Origin: Clostridium sp. C105KSO13
Lineage (GTDB): Bacteria > Bacillota > Clostridia > Lachnospirales > Lachnospiraceae
Direction: 5' to 3'
DNA length: 64,000 nt
NCBI RefSeq assembly: GCF_001517425.1
Contig: NZ_FBWL01000171.1
Span: forward strand, 248,001-312,000
The notes below the pieces were generated by a model, which saw only the letters and a program-made list of their open reading frames with translations, searched no databases and had not been told where the DNA came from. The position numbers and the translations under genes are program-made. This document shows, piece after piece, positions 9,228 through 17,908 of the stretch; position 1 is the stretch's first letter, and each line of letters starts with the position of its first letter.

Positions 9228-11111
9228 TTACTTCGATTTTACTTCCCTCCAGAATCTGTTATATAAAGCATCGTTTTCATCTCCCAGGAATTTGAAGGTT
9301 TCACAATTCTTTAAATCTTCCGGTTCCGGGAAAGTTATCCTGCTGTCCCGGAACTTTTTGTCCTCTATCAGCTTTCGTCCTTCGGAATTGGGAATAGAAT
9401 ATGTGGTATAGTCATAATTCATTTTTGCAATGTCAGGGCGACAGAGGAAATTAATAAATTTTTCCGCATTTTCTTTGTGCTCCGCATTTTTCGGTATTAC
9501 CCATGAATCAATCCAGAGGTTGGAGCCTTCTTTTGGGATTACGTACTCCAGATTTGGGTTCTCCATCTGTGTATAAAGTGCTTCACCGGAATAAATTACG
9601 CCGAGAGCTGCCTCATTACCAATCATTTTGTCACGTACCTGGTCGATGACATAGGCTTGTACGAGAGGCTTTTGTTCTATAAGTAATTTCTTAGCATGCT
9701 CCAGTTCATCCAGATCCGTTGAGTTCAGCGAATATCCCAGGTATTTCAGTACAACACCGAACGCATCCCGGACACTGTCCTGCATTAGGATATTGTCTTT
9801 ATATTTTTCATCCCACAGTATCCCCCAGCTGTCCACAGGTTCGTCCACCATGGTTTTATTATATAAGATTCCCACGGTGCCAAAAAGGTAGGGCACAGAA
9901 TATTTGTTTCCCGGGTCATACTGGCGTGCCTGCTCCATGTAAGTTTGGTCAATGTATTTTATATTTGGCACTCTGTCGAAGTCTATTTCAGCAAGCAGAT
10001 TATTTTCAATCATACGCTGTACCATATAGTCTGAAGGGCATACCACATCATATGCAATGGCCCCGGACTGAATTTTAGGATACATGATTTCATTAGTCTC
10101 ATATTCCTCGTAGATAACATGAATACCTGTCTCTTTTTCAAACTTTGTTAGTACATCCGGGTTAATATATTCACCCCAGTTATAAACGATTACCTGGTTT
10201 TTGCCCGACGCGCTGTTCTGTGATCCATAGAAGAAGCCGCCGGCAACGATGACAATTACAATTGCAGCGGGAACTATTCTATGAAAAATAAATCGGGAAA
10301 CCATATGTTTTTTCTTAATTTCCGTTGGTCCCGGAGAATGAACCCCTGTTTTATCCGGTGCAGCATTTACCAGCATAAGTAATACTAGTACGGTAAGGAA
10401 CATAATGGTGGAGAGAGCATACATCTCCGGCTTGATTCCCTTTCTGACTTCACTGTATATTTTGGTGGAAAGAGTGTCTACCCCAGGTCCTTTGGTAAAA
10501 TGAGTGATGACAAAATCATCCAGCGACATGGTAAAAGCCAGCAAAAAACCTGAGAATACTCCCGGCATAATATCCGGGAACACAACCTTAAGGAATGCAT
10601 AGGCTGGGGAAGCGCCCAGATCCAGTGCAGCTTCGTACACATTTTTATTAGTCTGCTTAAGTTTTGGCAGTACGCTTAAAATAACATATGGTATATTAAA
10701 TGTAATATGGGCCAGTAAAATTGTCTTGAAACCCAGGGAAAAACGGAATGCAATAAATAGAAGCATCAGTGAAATGCCAGTCACAATATCTGCATTGAGC
10801 ATAGGGATATTGGTGATTCCCAGTGTGAGAGTCCTAAATTTAGGTTTCATTGCCTGAATACCAATAGAGGCAGCCGTCCCGATAATCGTTGCGATCAAAG
10901 CGGAAACAAGGGCAATGATAAGTGTAGTGTAGAGGGCATTCATGATCTCCTGATTCTGGAAAAGGGTGATATACCATTTACCTGTAAAGCCGCCCCACTT
11001 TGCACGAGTCTTGGAGCTATTGAAAGACAGCACAATCAATGTGGCAATGGGCGCATAAAGCAGAACAAATATTAAGATCAGATAAAATCTTTTTGCAGCG
11101 TGCTTAATCAA
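9228..11111 (-). CDS. potC: PotC-PotD fusion: polyamine ABC transporter permease plus substrate-binding protein
   Basis: One 627-residue chain holds two components of a spermidine/putrescine importer. Residues 1-~255 are a six-helix permease of the PotC type with the EAA loop EAALDLGASPAYAFLK at 160-175. After a short linker a further membrane helix (about 277-296) precedes residues ~305-627, a PotD-type binding protein (VIVYNWGEYINPDV ... YDVVCPSDYMV ... WIDSWVIPKNA). The extra helix would place the binding domain outside the cell, tethered to its own permease. Such fusions are known in some Firmicutes. The start is TTG 11111, which overlaps the potB stop by 4 bases and has GGGAGGG 9 bases upstream. 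No separate potD is present. Confidence 0.92.
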   Translation of the reverse strand: MIKHAAKRFYLILIFVLLYAPIATLIVLSFNSSKTRAKWGGFTGKWYITLFQNQEIMNALYTTLIIALVSALIATIIGTAASIGIQAMKPKFRTLTLGITNIPMLNADIVTGISLMLLFIAFRFSLGFKTILLAHITFNIPYVILSVLPKLKQTNKNVYEAALDLGASPAYAFLKVVFPDIMPGVFSGFLLAFTMSLDDFVITHFTKGPGVDTLSTKIYSEVRKGIKPEMYALSTIMFLTVLVLLMLVNAAPDKTGVHSPGPTEIKKKHMVSRFIFHRIVPAAIVIVIVAGGFFYGSQNSASGKNQVIVYNWGEYINPDVLTKFEKETGIHVIYEEYETNEIMYPKIQSGAIAYDVVCPSDYMVQRMIENNLLAEIDFDRVPNIKYIDQTYMEQARQYDPGNKYSVPYLFGTVGILYNKTMVDEPVDSWGILWDEKYKDNILMQDSVRDAFGVVLKYLGYSLNSTDLDELEHAKKLLIEQKPLVQAYVIDQVRDKMIGNEAALGVIYSGEALYTQMENPNLEYVIPKEGSNLWIDSWVIPKNAEHKENAEKFINFLCRPDIAKMNYDYTTYSIPNSEGRKLIEDKKFRDSRITFPEPEDLKNCETFKFLGDENDALYNRFWREVKSK

Positions 11112-11923
11112 AACGTATTTCCCTCCCCATCTTTATCATATTTGGCAATCAGAGCCATACTTACAATAATAAATATCATAAGAACAAGAGAAAGTCCAGA
11201 ACCGGTATTCCAGTTGCTTCCCTGTTTGAATTCCTGTTCGATAACATTTCCGATTAAAAGTATCTTACTTCCACCCAGCAAATCAGAGATAACAAAGGTA
11301 GTCAGTGAGGGAACAAAGACCATGGTGATTCCGCTGATAATTCCTGGAACGCTTAGAGGCAGAATGATCCGTGTGAAGGTCTGCAGGTTATTGGCTCCTA
11401 GATCCCGGGCTGCCGAGATAACTTCTTTGTCAATTTTGGCGAGTACATTATATATAGGCAGCACCATGAAGGGTAAAAAATTATATACCATACCGAGAAT
11501 AATTGCATAGGGCGTATTTATCATACCCTGTGCAGGCAGGTGGAAAAACTCCAGCACAGCATTGACGATTCCGTTTTTCTCCAGGAGATTCTGCCAGGCA
11601 ATGGTACGAAGAAGGGAATTCATCCACATTGGCAGAATAAAAATGAGAACAATAAAGCTGCTCTGGTTTACATTCTTTTCAGACAGAATCATGGCAAGGG
11701 GGTAAGCCAGTAGAAGACAGATTACAGTGCTGATAAAAGACAGCAGAAGAGCAAGCCCCAGAGCCTTGAGATTCTCAGGAGCTGTAACCTGTGCAAGATT
11801 CTGCAATGTGAAATTCCCTTCTTTGCCGGTTAGTCCATAATAAACTATCATGAGAAGGGGGATAATAATAAATGACACTGCCCAGAATAAATAAGGGCCG
11901 GTCAGCAGCTTTCTACTCTTCAA
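11108..11923 (-). CDS. potB: polyamine ABC transporter permease PotB
   Basis: This 271-residue protein is the second permease of the spermidine/putrescine importer. It shows about six hydrophobic helices (first at [21 protein letters not shown]) and the EAA-type loop [20 protein letters not shown] that docks on the ATPase. I choose TTG at 11923 because AGGAGG (11933-11938, minus strand) lies 9 bases upstream; the longer frame back to 11998 would overlap potA by 86 bases and add an un-permease-like basic segment. The start overlaps the end of potA by 11 bases and the stop overlaps potCD by 4, suggesting translational coupling. Confidence 0.9.
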   Translation of the reverse strand: MKSRKLLTGPYLFWAVSFIIIPLLMIVYYGLTGKEGNFTLQNLAQVTAPENLKALGLALLLSFISTVICLLLAYPLAMILSEKNVNQSSFIVLIFILPMWMNSLLRTIAWQNLLEKNGIVNAVLEFFHLPAQGMINTPYAIILGMVYNFLPFMVLPIYNVLAKIDKEVISAARDLGANNLQTFTRIILPLSVPGIISGITMVFVPSLTTFVISDLLGGSKILLIGNVIEQEFKQGSNWNTGSGLSLVLMIFIIVSMALIAKYDKDGEGNTF

Positions 11924-12986
11924 TTCCTGCAGCCTCCTCGTCTTCAGATTCCGGTTTTTGCATAATCTGAATGTCAAAGGGATCAACTTTGATTCCAACT
12001 TCAGTTCCTACGGGAAACATATCGGTACTGTGTACCAGAAGTTCGTAATTATTTGCCAGTACCTCCATCTCATAGTGCACCCCTTTAAAAATGGTGTGAG
12101 TTACTACCCCTTGTATGATACCCTTCTTCGGTTTTACCAGATCAATATCCTCCGGTCGAATTACTGCGTCTACGGGTCTGTTCGTGCCGAAACCGACATC
12201 TACGCACTCCCAGACGGCACCCAGCATTTTGACTACTTTATCCTCCACCATCGTAGCGGAAACAATATTACTGTCACCGATAAAGTCTGCAACAAAAGCA
12301 TTTTGGGGCTCATTATAAATATCCTCGGGAGTTCCCACCTGCTGGATATAACCCCGGTTCATGACAACAATTGTGTCGGACATGGTAAGGGCCTCTTCCT
12401 GGTCATGAGTCACATAGAGAAAGGTGATGCCCAGCTCATTTTTCAGACGTATCAGTTCATACTGCATATCCTGGCGGAGCTTCAGATCCAGCGCACCAAG
12501 AGGCTCGTCCAGAAGGAGAACCTTTGGTTCATTGACAATAGCGCGGGCAATGGCGATGCGCTGCTGCTGGCCACCGCTTAGCGAATCCGGGGTTCTGTTT
12601 TCGAAGCCATCCAGGTTCACAAGCTTTAATGCATAACGAATTTTATCCTGAATATAGCCTTTGGTTTTTCCTTTAATCTTCAAACCAAAAGCTATGTTCT
12701 CTGCAATAGTCATATGTGAAAAAAGGGCATATTTTTGAAATACGGTATTTAATTGCCTGCGGTTAGGCGGCAGACTGTTGATATTTTTTCCGTTGAAAAT
12801 GATATCTCCTGAATCGGGGGTTTCAAAACCGCCAAGAATTCTGAGCAGAGTAGTCTTTCCGCATCCGCTTGGGCCCAACAGGGTAAGAAACTCATTTTCA
12901 CGGATATAGAGGCTTAGCTGATCCAACACTACATTTTCATCATAGGATTTTGTGATATTTACGATATCTATTAACTTATTGGACAT
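11913..12986 (-). CDS. potA: polyamine ABC transporter ATPase PotA
   Basis: This 357-residue ABC ATPase powers polyamine import. Walker A is GPSGCGKTT (residues 38-46), the Q-loop is TVFQKYALF, the signature is [14 protein letters not shown], Walker B is [13 protein letters not shown] and the switch histidine lies in YVTHDQEEA. The C-terminal ~110 residues form the TOBE-type regulatory domain ([10 protein letters not shown]). It starts 4 bases after the aroC stop codon, with AAGGAATG ahead of ATG 12986, so it is probably expressed from the aroC promoter. Confidence 0.95.
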   Translation of the reverse strand: MSNKLIDIVNITKSYDENVVLDQLSLYIRENEFLTLLGPSGCGKTTLLRILGGFETPDSGDIIFNGKNINSLPPNRRQLNTVFQKYALFSHMTIAENIAFGLKIKGKTKGYIQDKIRYALKLVNLDGFENRTPDSLSGGQQQRIAIARAIVNEPKVLLLDEPLGALDLKLRQDMQYELIRLKNELGITFLYVTHDQEEALTMSDTIVVMNRGYIQQVGTPEDIYNEPQNAFVADFIGDSNIVSATMVEDKVVKMLGAVWECVDVGFGTNRPVDAVIRPEDIDLVKPKKGIIQGVVTHTIFKGVHYEMEVLANNYELLVHSTDMFPVGTEVGIKVDPFDIQIMQKPESEDEEAAGIEE

Positions 12987-12990
12987 TCTA

Positions 12991-14097
12991 TTACATTCCT
13001 TCCGAATAAAAAGCTTTTATTTTATCGAGGCGGCTGCCCATATTTTCTAAAAGCAGATCTGCCAGTGTGAGAGCAGTCATGGATTCCGCCACAACAACTG
13101 CTCTGGGTACGATAACAGGATCATGGCGTCCCTTAATGGCAAGTGTAGTTGCCTGCCCATTTGAAGTTACCGTATTCTGCGTACGCGCAATGGAGGATGT
13201 GGGCTTTACAGTAAGCCGGGCCAGGAGCGTGGAGCCGTCACTCATTCCGCCCAGGGTGCCGCCGGAGTGGTTTGTCTTTTTGGCTATCTGTCCGTCCTGA
13301 ATGTAAAATTCATCATTATTCAAACTGCCTTTAGATGAGGCAGCTTCCAACCCATCCCCGATTTCCACAGCTTTTACAGCGCCTATGGACATCAGTGCTT
13401 TGGCGAGATTTGCATCCAGTTTGTCAAACACAGGTTCACCAAGGCCAACCGGCAGACCGGCTGCTAAACATTCGATAATCCCGCCGCTTGAATCTAGGTC
13501 TTTCATCAGGGAAGAAAGGTAAACCTCTGCCTTTTCGGCAGCATCATTGTTGGGCATATACAGACTGTTTTCCGGAATCTCTGCAAAGTGATAGTCTTCT
13601 TCAGAAATTATAACAGGTCCTATAGATTTTGTGAAGGCGGTCACTGTAATTCCCATTTCCTTTAGGAATAAGGATGCTATGGCACCGGCCGCTACTCTGC
13701 CGGCAGTTTCCCGGCCTGAAGATCTGCCTCCACCGCGGTGATCGCGAAAACCGTACTTTTCGGTAAAGGGATAATCGGCATGGCCTGGACGGTATGCCTG
13801 CACCATATTACCATAATCCTTAGGACGCTGGTCATAATTGTGGACGAGGAGTGAAATCGGCGTCCCGGTTGTCCTTCCGTCAAACACACCGGATAAAATT
13901 TCCACCTTATCTGATTCATTCCGCATGGTTGTATATTTATTCTGACCGGGCTTTCGCCTGTCTAAAAAACGCTGTATATCCTTTTCACGAAGAAAAAGCC
14001 CGGCAGGACAGCCATCCACAACTGCACCTATGGCCGGACCGTGGGATTCCCCCCACGTTGTCACTCGAAATAATTTGCCAAATGTTGATCCACTCAT
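12991..14097 (-). CDS. aroC: chorismate synthase
   Basis: Chorismate synthase converts 5-enolpyruvylshikimate 3-phosphate to chorismate using reduced FMN. The three family signatures are present in 368 residues: GESHGPAIG near the N-terminus, [14 protein letters not shown], and [21 protein letters not shown]. Length is normal. AAAGGAG precedes ATG 14097. It is the first gene of the minus-strand cluster, followed immediately by potABCD; the metabolic link between chorismate and polyamine uptake is not evident and may just be transcriptional convenience. Confidence 0.96.
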   Translation of the reverse strand: MSGSTFGKLFRVTTWGESHGPAIGAVVDGCPAGLFLREKDIQRFLDRRKPGQNKYTTMRNESDKVEILSGVFDGRTTGTPISLLVHNYDQRPKDYGNMVQAYRPGHADYPFTEKYGFRDHRGGGRSSGRETAGRVAAGAIASLFLKEMGITVTAFTKSIGPVIISEEDYHFAEIPENSLYMPNNDAAEKAEVYLSSLMKDLDSSGGIIECLAAGLPVGLGEPVFDKLDANLAKALMSIGAVKAVEIGDGLEAASSKGSLNNDEFYIQDGQIAKKTNHSGGTLGGMSDGSTLLARLTVKPTSSIARTQNTVTSNGQATTLAIKGRHDPVIVPRAVVVAESMTALTLADLLLENMGSRLDKIKAFYSEGM

Positions 14098-14129
14098 AGA
14101 AATACTCCTTTCTCTTAACGCATAGAATC

Positions 14130-14158
14130 ATTATATAAGAAGTTGTTTAAACCTGCAA
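14130..14158 (-). promoter_or_regulatory. sigma-A promoter for aroC-potABCD
   Basis: On the minus strand, -35 TTGCAG (14153-14158) and -10 TATAAT (14130-14135) are separated by 17 bases. The spacer contains the 8-bp palindrome GTTTAAAC (14145-14152). It is divergent from the promoter at 14205. Confidence 0.65.
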
Positions 14159-14204
14159 TCAAGTTACAGAAATTTAACATTTTATTAAGATACCAGATTT
14201 TTGC

Positions 14205-14233
14205 TGTACATTTGCAATCTTTCGTAATATAAT
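14205..14233 (+). promoter_or_regulatory. candidate promoter for the L,D-transpeptidase gene
   Basis: A perfect -10 TATAAT (14228-14233) follows a weak -35 TGTACA (14205-14210) at 17 bases. The start codon lies 40 bases downstream. Confidence 0.5.
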
Positions 14234-14273
14234 GTGAACTAGATTTAGACTAAAAAATAGGGAGTAATACTAA

Positions 14274-15989
14274 ATGAGCGAAAAGAAAACAAAACAATCA
14301 GATGGTTTTAGCCCGAAGGATAATGACGTAAATGAAGATTACTATCTTGATGATATAGATGAATTTGACGACGATACCTGCCTGGATGACGAGTTAAGTG
14401 AAGAGGACGAAGATTATTTCCTTGATGACGGGGAAGATGAGGCAGAGAAATCCTCTGAAGCTGCAGGGGAAGTCATCGGCCGTGATATTTTTGAAGAGGA
14501 GGATCCTCAGGTGGCAAACAGGAAGGTCAGGCGAAAAAGAAAAGGCAAAAGCAAAGGAAAAATGGAAAAAAACAGTGGAAAAATTAAAACCAGAGGTTCA
14601 ACGAAAGCCTGGATTATTTCTGGATCTGTAGTTGCGGTACTTCTTCTGGTGTACGTGGGTGTTTCCTTATTTTTTGAGAACCATTTTTTACCAAATACAA
14701 AAATAAACGGCCGTGATTTTTCAGCTAAGAAAACAACTTATGTGGAGGCCTTTTTGAAAGAAAAAGTAAAAGATTATGAACTGACTGTGCTGGAAAAGGA
14801 TAAAAAGTCTGACTTTGTCAAAGGAAGCGATATTTCACTGGTATATAAAGAAAGCGATGCAGTGGAAAAAGAATTGAAGAAACAAAATGGATTTTTGTGG
14901 CCGGCAGCTCTTTTCTCAGAGGACTCCTCAGAAGTAAACATAAAAGTATCCTATGACCAGTCTGCTCTTGAGAATAAGGTTAAAAGCCTTCAGGCCGTAT
15001 CGGCTGAGCAGATAGCACCCGAATCTGCCCATCCCGAATTTGACGGAGAGAAGTTTGTTGTCAAACCGGAGGTTATCGGTACAGCGGTGGATATGGATAC
15101 ATTGAACAAAAAAGTGTCGCAGTATATTACGGAGTTTAAGCCAAAATTGGATATGGAGAAAGAAAAGTGCTATATTCTTCCAAAATATACTTCCAAATCT
15201 AAAGAAGTACAAAAAGCCTGTGACATTATGAATAACTATACAAAAGCAAGTATTACCTATAACATGACAGAACCGGTGGTAGTTGATAAGGCATTGATTT
15301 CCACCTGGCTTTCAGTGGATGACGATATGCATGTGACATTCGATGAGAATGAGGTCAAAGCATGGCTTACTGATTTCGGTGATACATATGATACTGTAGG
15401 GATAACAAGAAGTATCACCACTCCCACCGGAAAGACAGCGGAGGTATCAGGGGGCACTTACGGCTGGTCAATCGATGAAGATACAGAATTTACGGCTCTG
15501 ACAGACAGCATTAAAAAGGGGGAGACCGTGTCGAAAGATCCTGCCTACTATCAGACTGCAGCAGAGCATTCCGCGACAGACTGGGGAAAGACATATGCCG
15601 AGGTGGACTTGACGACCCAGCACATGTGGTATATCGTAGATGGTGCTGTGTCTATGGAATCGGATGTAGTAACAGGAGTTCCAATTCCGGAAAAGGAAAC
15701 TCCTGCAGGTGTATATGATATTTTGGAGATACAGAGAGACAAAACTCTGATTGGAGAAACAGATCCTGCAACAGGCGAACCTGAATATAAAACACCCGTT
15801 ACCTTCTGGATGCGGATTACATGGACCGGCGTTGGATTCCATAATGCGGACTGGCAGCCTGCATTTGGAGGCACTTTATATCAAAATCCAAATGTAGGAT
15901 CTCATGGCTGTATAAATATGCCCTATGATACGGCAGAAGTTTTGTTTAACTCCATATCAGTAGGCACACCGGTTATTATGCACTATTAA
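14274..15989 (+). CDS. membrane-anchored L,D-transpeptidase (YkuD) with peptidoglycan-binding domain
   Basis: This 571-residue protein is predicted to cross-link or modify peptidoglycan outside the membrane. Residues 20-60 are strongly acidic and ~83-107 strongly basic, all on the cytoplasmic side of a single membrane helix (about 112-134). The extracellular part has a PG-binding-4-type region (about 170-330) and a C-terminal YkuD catalytic domain (about 445-571) with the conserved SHGCINMP motif, catalytic Cys near residue 546, and an upstream His in GVGFHNADW. The layout matches the VanW/PG-binding L,D-transpeptidases common in Lachnospiraceae. GGGAG precedes ATG 14274. Downstream lies a structured repeat rather than an ordinary terminator. 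Confidence 0.88.
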   Translation: MSEKKTKQSDGFSPKDNDVNEDYYLDDIDEFDDDTCLDDELSEEDEDYFLDDGEDEAEKSSEAAGEVIGRDIFEEEDPQVANRKVRRKRKGKSKGKMEKNSGKIKTRGSTKAWIISGSVVAVLLLVYVGVSLFFENHFLPNTKINGRDFSAKKTTYVEAFLKEKVKDYELTVLEKDKKSDFVKGSDISLVYKESDAVEKELKKQNGFLWPAALFSEDSSEVNIKVSYDQSALENKVKSLQAVSAEQIAPESAHPEFDGEKFVVKPEVIGTAVDMDTLNKKVSQYITEFKPKLDMEKEKCYILPKYTSKSKEVQKACDIMNNYTKASITYNMTEPVVVDKALISTWLSVDDDMHVTFDENEVKAWLTDFGDTYDTVGITRSITTPTGKTAEVSGGTYGWSIDEDTEFTALTDSIKKGETVSKDPAYYQTAAEHSATDWGKTYAEVDLTTQHMWYIVDGAVSMESDVVTGVPIPEKETPAGVYDILEIQRDKTLIGETDPATGEPEYKTPVTFWMRITWTGVGFHNADWQPAFGGTLYQNPNVGSHGCINMPYDTAEVLFNSISVGTPVIMHY

Positions 15990-16003
15990 TGATTGATTCA
16001 AAG

Positions 16004-16122
16004 ACCCCGCAGCAAGCTGACGGGGCATCAAACTTGTAGCGCAGCAAGCTGCGGGGTATTTGACCCTGGCGGCAGTCGCCAAATGGAAATGCAGGCATTT
16101 TTGCTTGGCTCGTTGCTCGCGG
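16004..16122 (+). repeat. structured intergenic repeat element with four consecutive hairpins
   Basis: Four potential hairpins follow one another between the transpeptidase gene and tgt: CCCCGCAGC/GCTGACGGGG (16005-16025, one bulged A), CGCAGC/GCTGCG (16040-16053), GGCG/CGCC (16068-16080), and AAATGC/GCATTT (16087-16100). The 11-mer GCAGCAAGCTG occurs twice (16009-16019 and 16041-16051). The segment is more GC-rich than its surroundings and has no coding character. It resembles dispersed REP-like palindromic elements that I associate with Lachnospiraceae genomes; copy number cannot be judged from one window. It may attenuate read-through into tgt. Confidence 0.6.
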
Positions 16123-16139
16123 GAATAAACGAGGTAACT

Positions 16140-17276
16140 ATGTACGAATTATTAAAACAGGACGGTCTTGCGAAGCGGGGCCGTCTTCATACGGTTCACG
16201 GAGTCATTGAGACACCGGTTTTTATGAATGTGGGAACGGCTGCTGCTATTAAGGGGGCTGTGTCCACGGATGATTTAAAAACAATCAAAACGCAGGTGGA
16301 GCTGTCGAACACTTATCACCTGCATGTACGTCCGGGGGACGAAGTAATAAAAAAGCTGGGCGGTCTTCACAAATTCATGAACTGGGACAGGCCTATACTG
16401 ACGGATTCAGGCGGTTTTCAGGTATTTTCCCTAGCTGATTTAAGAAAAATAAAGGAAGAAGGAGTCCATTTTCAATCTCATATTGACGGCAGAAAGATTT
16501 TCATGGGACCTGAGGAAAGTATGCAGATCCAGTCAAATCTTGCATCTACTATCGCCATGGCTTTTGATGAGTGTCCCTCCAGCGTAGCTGACAGAGAGTA
16601 TATGACCAATTCTGTGGCAAGGACCACCAGGTGGCTGAATCGCTGTAAGACAGAAATGAACCGCCTGAATGAACTGCCAGATACTATTAATAAGGAACAG
16701 ATGCTTTTTGCAATTAACCAGGGCGGAATATATGAGGACATCCGTGTGGAACATGCAAAGCAGATTACAGAGCTAAATCTGGACGGATATGCTGTCGGTG
16801 GACTCGCAGTCGGTGAAAGCCATGAAGAAATGTACCGTATTCTGGACGTGGTCGTGCCTCATCTGCCGACAGAAAAACCAGTTTATCTTATGGGCGTGGG
16901 AACACCGGCCAATATACTGGAAGGAGTAGAACGGGGAGTTGATTTTTTTGACTGTGTGTACCCTTCCAGAAACGGAAGACACGGCCATGTGTACACAAAC
17001 CGAGGAAAACTTAATCTCTTTAACGCCAGATATGAGCTGGATGACAGACCTATAGAAGAGGGCTGTAAGTGCCCTGCCTGCAGAAGCTTCAGCAGAGCCT
17101 ACATCCGTCATCTGCTGAAGGCAAAAGAAATGCTTGGAATGAGACTCTGTGTTCTCCACAATCTTTACTTTTATAATACAATGATGGAAGAGATAAGAGG
17201 TGCCATCGAGGCAGGAGAATTTAAATCCTATAAAAAGAGGAAACTGGACGGCATGGCAGGAATAGGAGAATCATAA
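16140..17276 (+). CDS. tgt: queuine/preQ1 tRNA-guanine transglycosylase
   Basis: Tgt exchanges G34 for preQ1 in the anticodon of GUN tRNAs during queuosine synthesis. In 378 residues it shows LTDSGGFQVFSL with the active-site Asp, GPEESMQIQ, and the nucleophile region FDCVYPSRNGRHG. The C-terminal zinc site is CKCPACRSFSRAYIRHL with a later HN (VLHNLYFY). I start at ATG 16140, which follows GAGG at 16131; the frame is open back to 15993, but that stretch translates the repeat element and is not family-like. queA, often adjacent, is not in the window. Confidence 0.95.
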   Translation: MYELLKQDGLAKRGRLHTVHGVIETPVFMNVGTAAAIKGAVSTDDLKTIKTQVELSNTYHLHVRPGDEVIKKLGGLHKFMNWDRPILTDSGGFQVFSLADLRKIKEEGVHFQSHIDGRKIFMGPEESMQIQSNLASTIAMAFDECPSSVADREYMTNSVARTTRWLNRCKTEMNRLNELPDTINKEQMLFAINQGGIYEDIRVEHAKQITELNLDGYAVGGLAVGESHEEMYRILDVVVPHLPTEKPVYLMGVGTPANILEGVERGVDFFDCVYPSRNGRHGHVYTNRGKLNLFNARYELDDRPIEEGCKCPACRSFSRAYIRHLLKAKEMLGMRLCVLHNLYFYNTMMEEIRGAIEAGEFKSYKKRKLDGMAGIGES

Positions 17277-17302
17277 AAATTTCCTGAATTACCAAAAGAT
17301 AC

Positions 17303-17331
17303 TTGAAGAATCAGAGAACTTTGTGTATAGT
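17303..17331 (+). promoter_or_regulatory. candidate promoter for yajC
   Basis: -35 TTGAAG (17303-17308) and -10 TATAGT (17326-17331) are 17 bases apart, in the 139-base gap between tgt and yajC. Confidence 0.5.
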
Positions 17332-17415
17332 TAAATTGTCTGTAAAAAAGATATGCTTTTCATACACTTAAGAATGTGTACTTTTATGTAAAGCCAGAAT
17401 TTAGGAGGAAGTAAG

Positions 17416-17724
17416 ATGAACGGTTTATTGGCAGCTTCAGGCGGAGCGACAGGAACATTTGGCATTATCGTGATTTATGTTGTCATTATTGGCGGTATGT
17501 GGTTTTTATTGATGCGGCCCCAGAAGAAGGAGCAGAAGAGAGTCCAGTCAATGCTTTCCACAATGGAAGTGGGGGATACTGCATTGACAACCAGCGGTTT
17601 TTATGGGGTTATTATCGATATTACAGATGATGATGTGATCGTAGAATTCGGAAATAACAAGAACTGCAGAATTCCCATGCAGAAATCCGCAATTGCACAG
17701 ATAGAAAAACCAAATGCGGAGTAG
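17416..17724 (+). CDS. yajC: preprotein translocase accessory subunit YajC
   Basis: YajC is a small single-span membrane protein associated with SecDF and the Sec translocon. The 102-residue product has one hydrophobic helix (IIVIYVVIIGGMWFLLM, about residues 15-32) followed by the signature RPQKKEQKRVQSML and a soluble domain with TALTTSGFYGVI. TAGGAGGAAG precedes ATG 17416. The tgt-yajC order is widely conserved. A strong terminator follows, so secDF is not co-transcribed here. Confidence 0.92.
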   Translation: MNGLLAASGGATGTFGIIVIYVVIIGGMWFLLMRPQKKEQKRVQSMLSTMEVGDTALTTSGFYGVIIDITDDDVIVEFGNNKNCRIPMQKSAIAQIEKPNAE

Positions 17725-17750
17725 AACTTTTACGTAAGTTAGAACAATAA

Positions 17751-17804
17751 AGAGAGAGTATCCGTCAGACCTGCTTAAGGTTTGACGGATACTCTCTCTT
17801 TTTT
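17751..17804 (+). terminator. strong intrinsic terminator after yajC
   Basis: Perfect 17-bp arms, 17751-17767 and 17783-17799, flank a 15-base loop that itself contains a small ACCT/AGGT stem; a run of T follows (17799-17804). Confidence 0.9.
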
Positions 17805-17831
17805 CCTATAGCACTTTTACGAATTAAAGGG

Positions 17832-17860
17832 TTGAAACGTAAATAAAAATACGGTATGAT
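17832..17860 (+). promoter_or_regulatory. sigma-A promoter for the leuB-ilvD-ilvB-serC-serA operon
   Basis: -35 TTGAAA (17832-17837) and -10 TATGAT (17855-17860) are separated by 17 bases. Only about 42 bases lie between the likely +1 and the leuB start, too few for a T-box or leader-peptide attenuator. Confidence 0.65.
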
Positions 17861-17908
17861 AAAGCTTAGTAATTTTTAATTCTATTATTTCGGAAGGAAG
17901 TAAACCAT

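Noticed and set aside
14145-14152. GTTTAAAC palindrome between aroC and the transpeptidase gene as a regulator site
   Set aside because: Only 8 bp, no matching copies nearby and expected by chance in AT-rich DNA; noted only as part of the promoter spacer.
15993-16139. Upstream extension of the tgt reading frame by 49 codons
   Set aside because: It translates the palindromic repeat element, resembles no Tgt N-terminus and lacks a ribosome-binding site; ATG 16140 has one.
17861-17908. T-box or leader-peptide attenuator before leuB
   Set aside because: The leader is only about 40 bases, with no stem pair, no specifier-like structure and no amino-acid-rich short frame.
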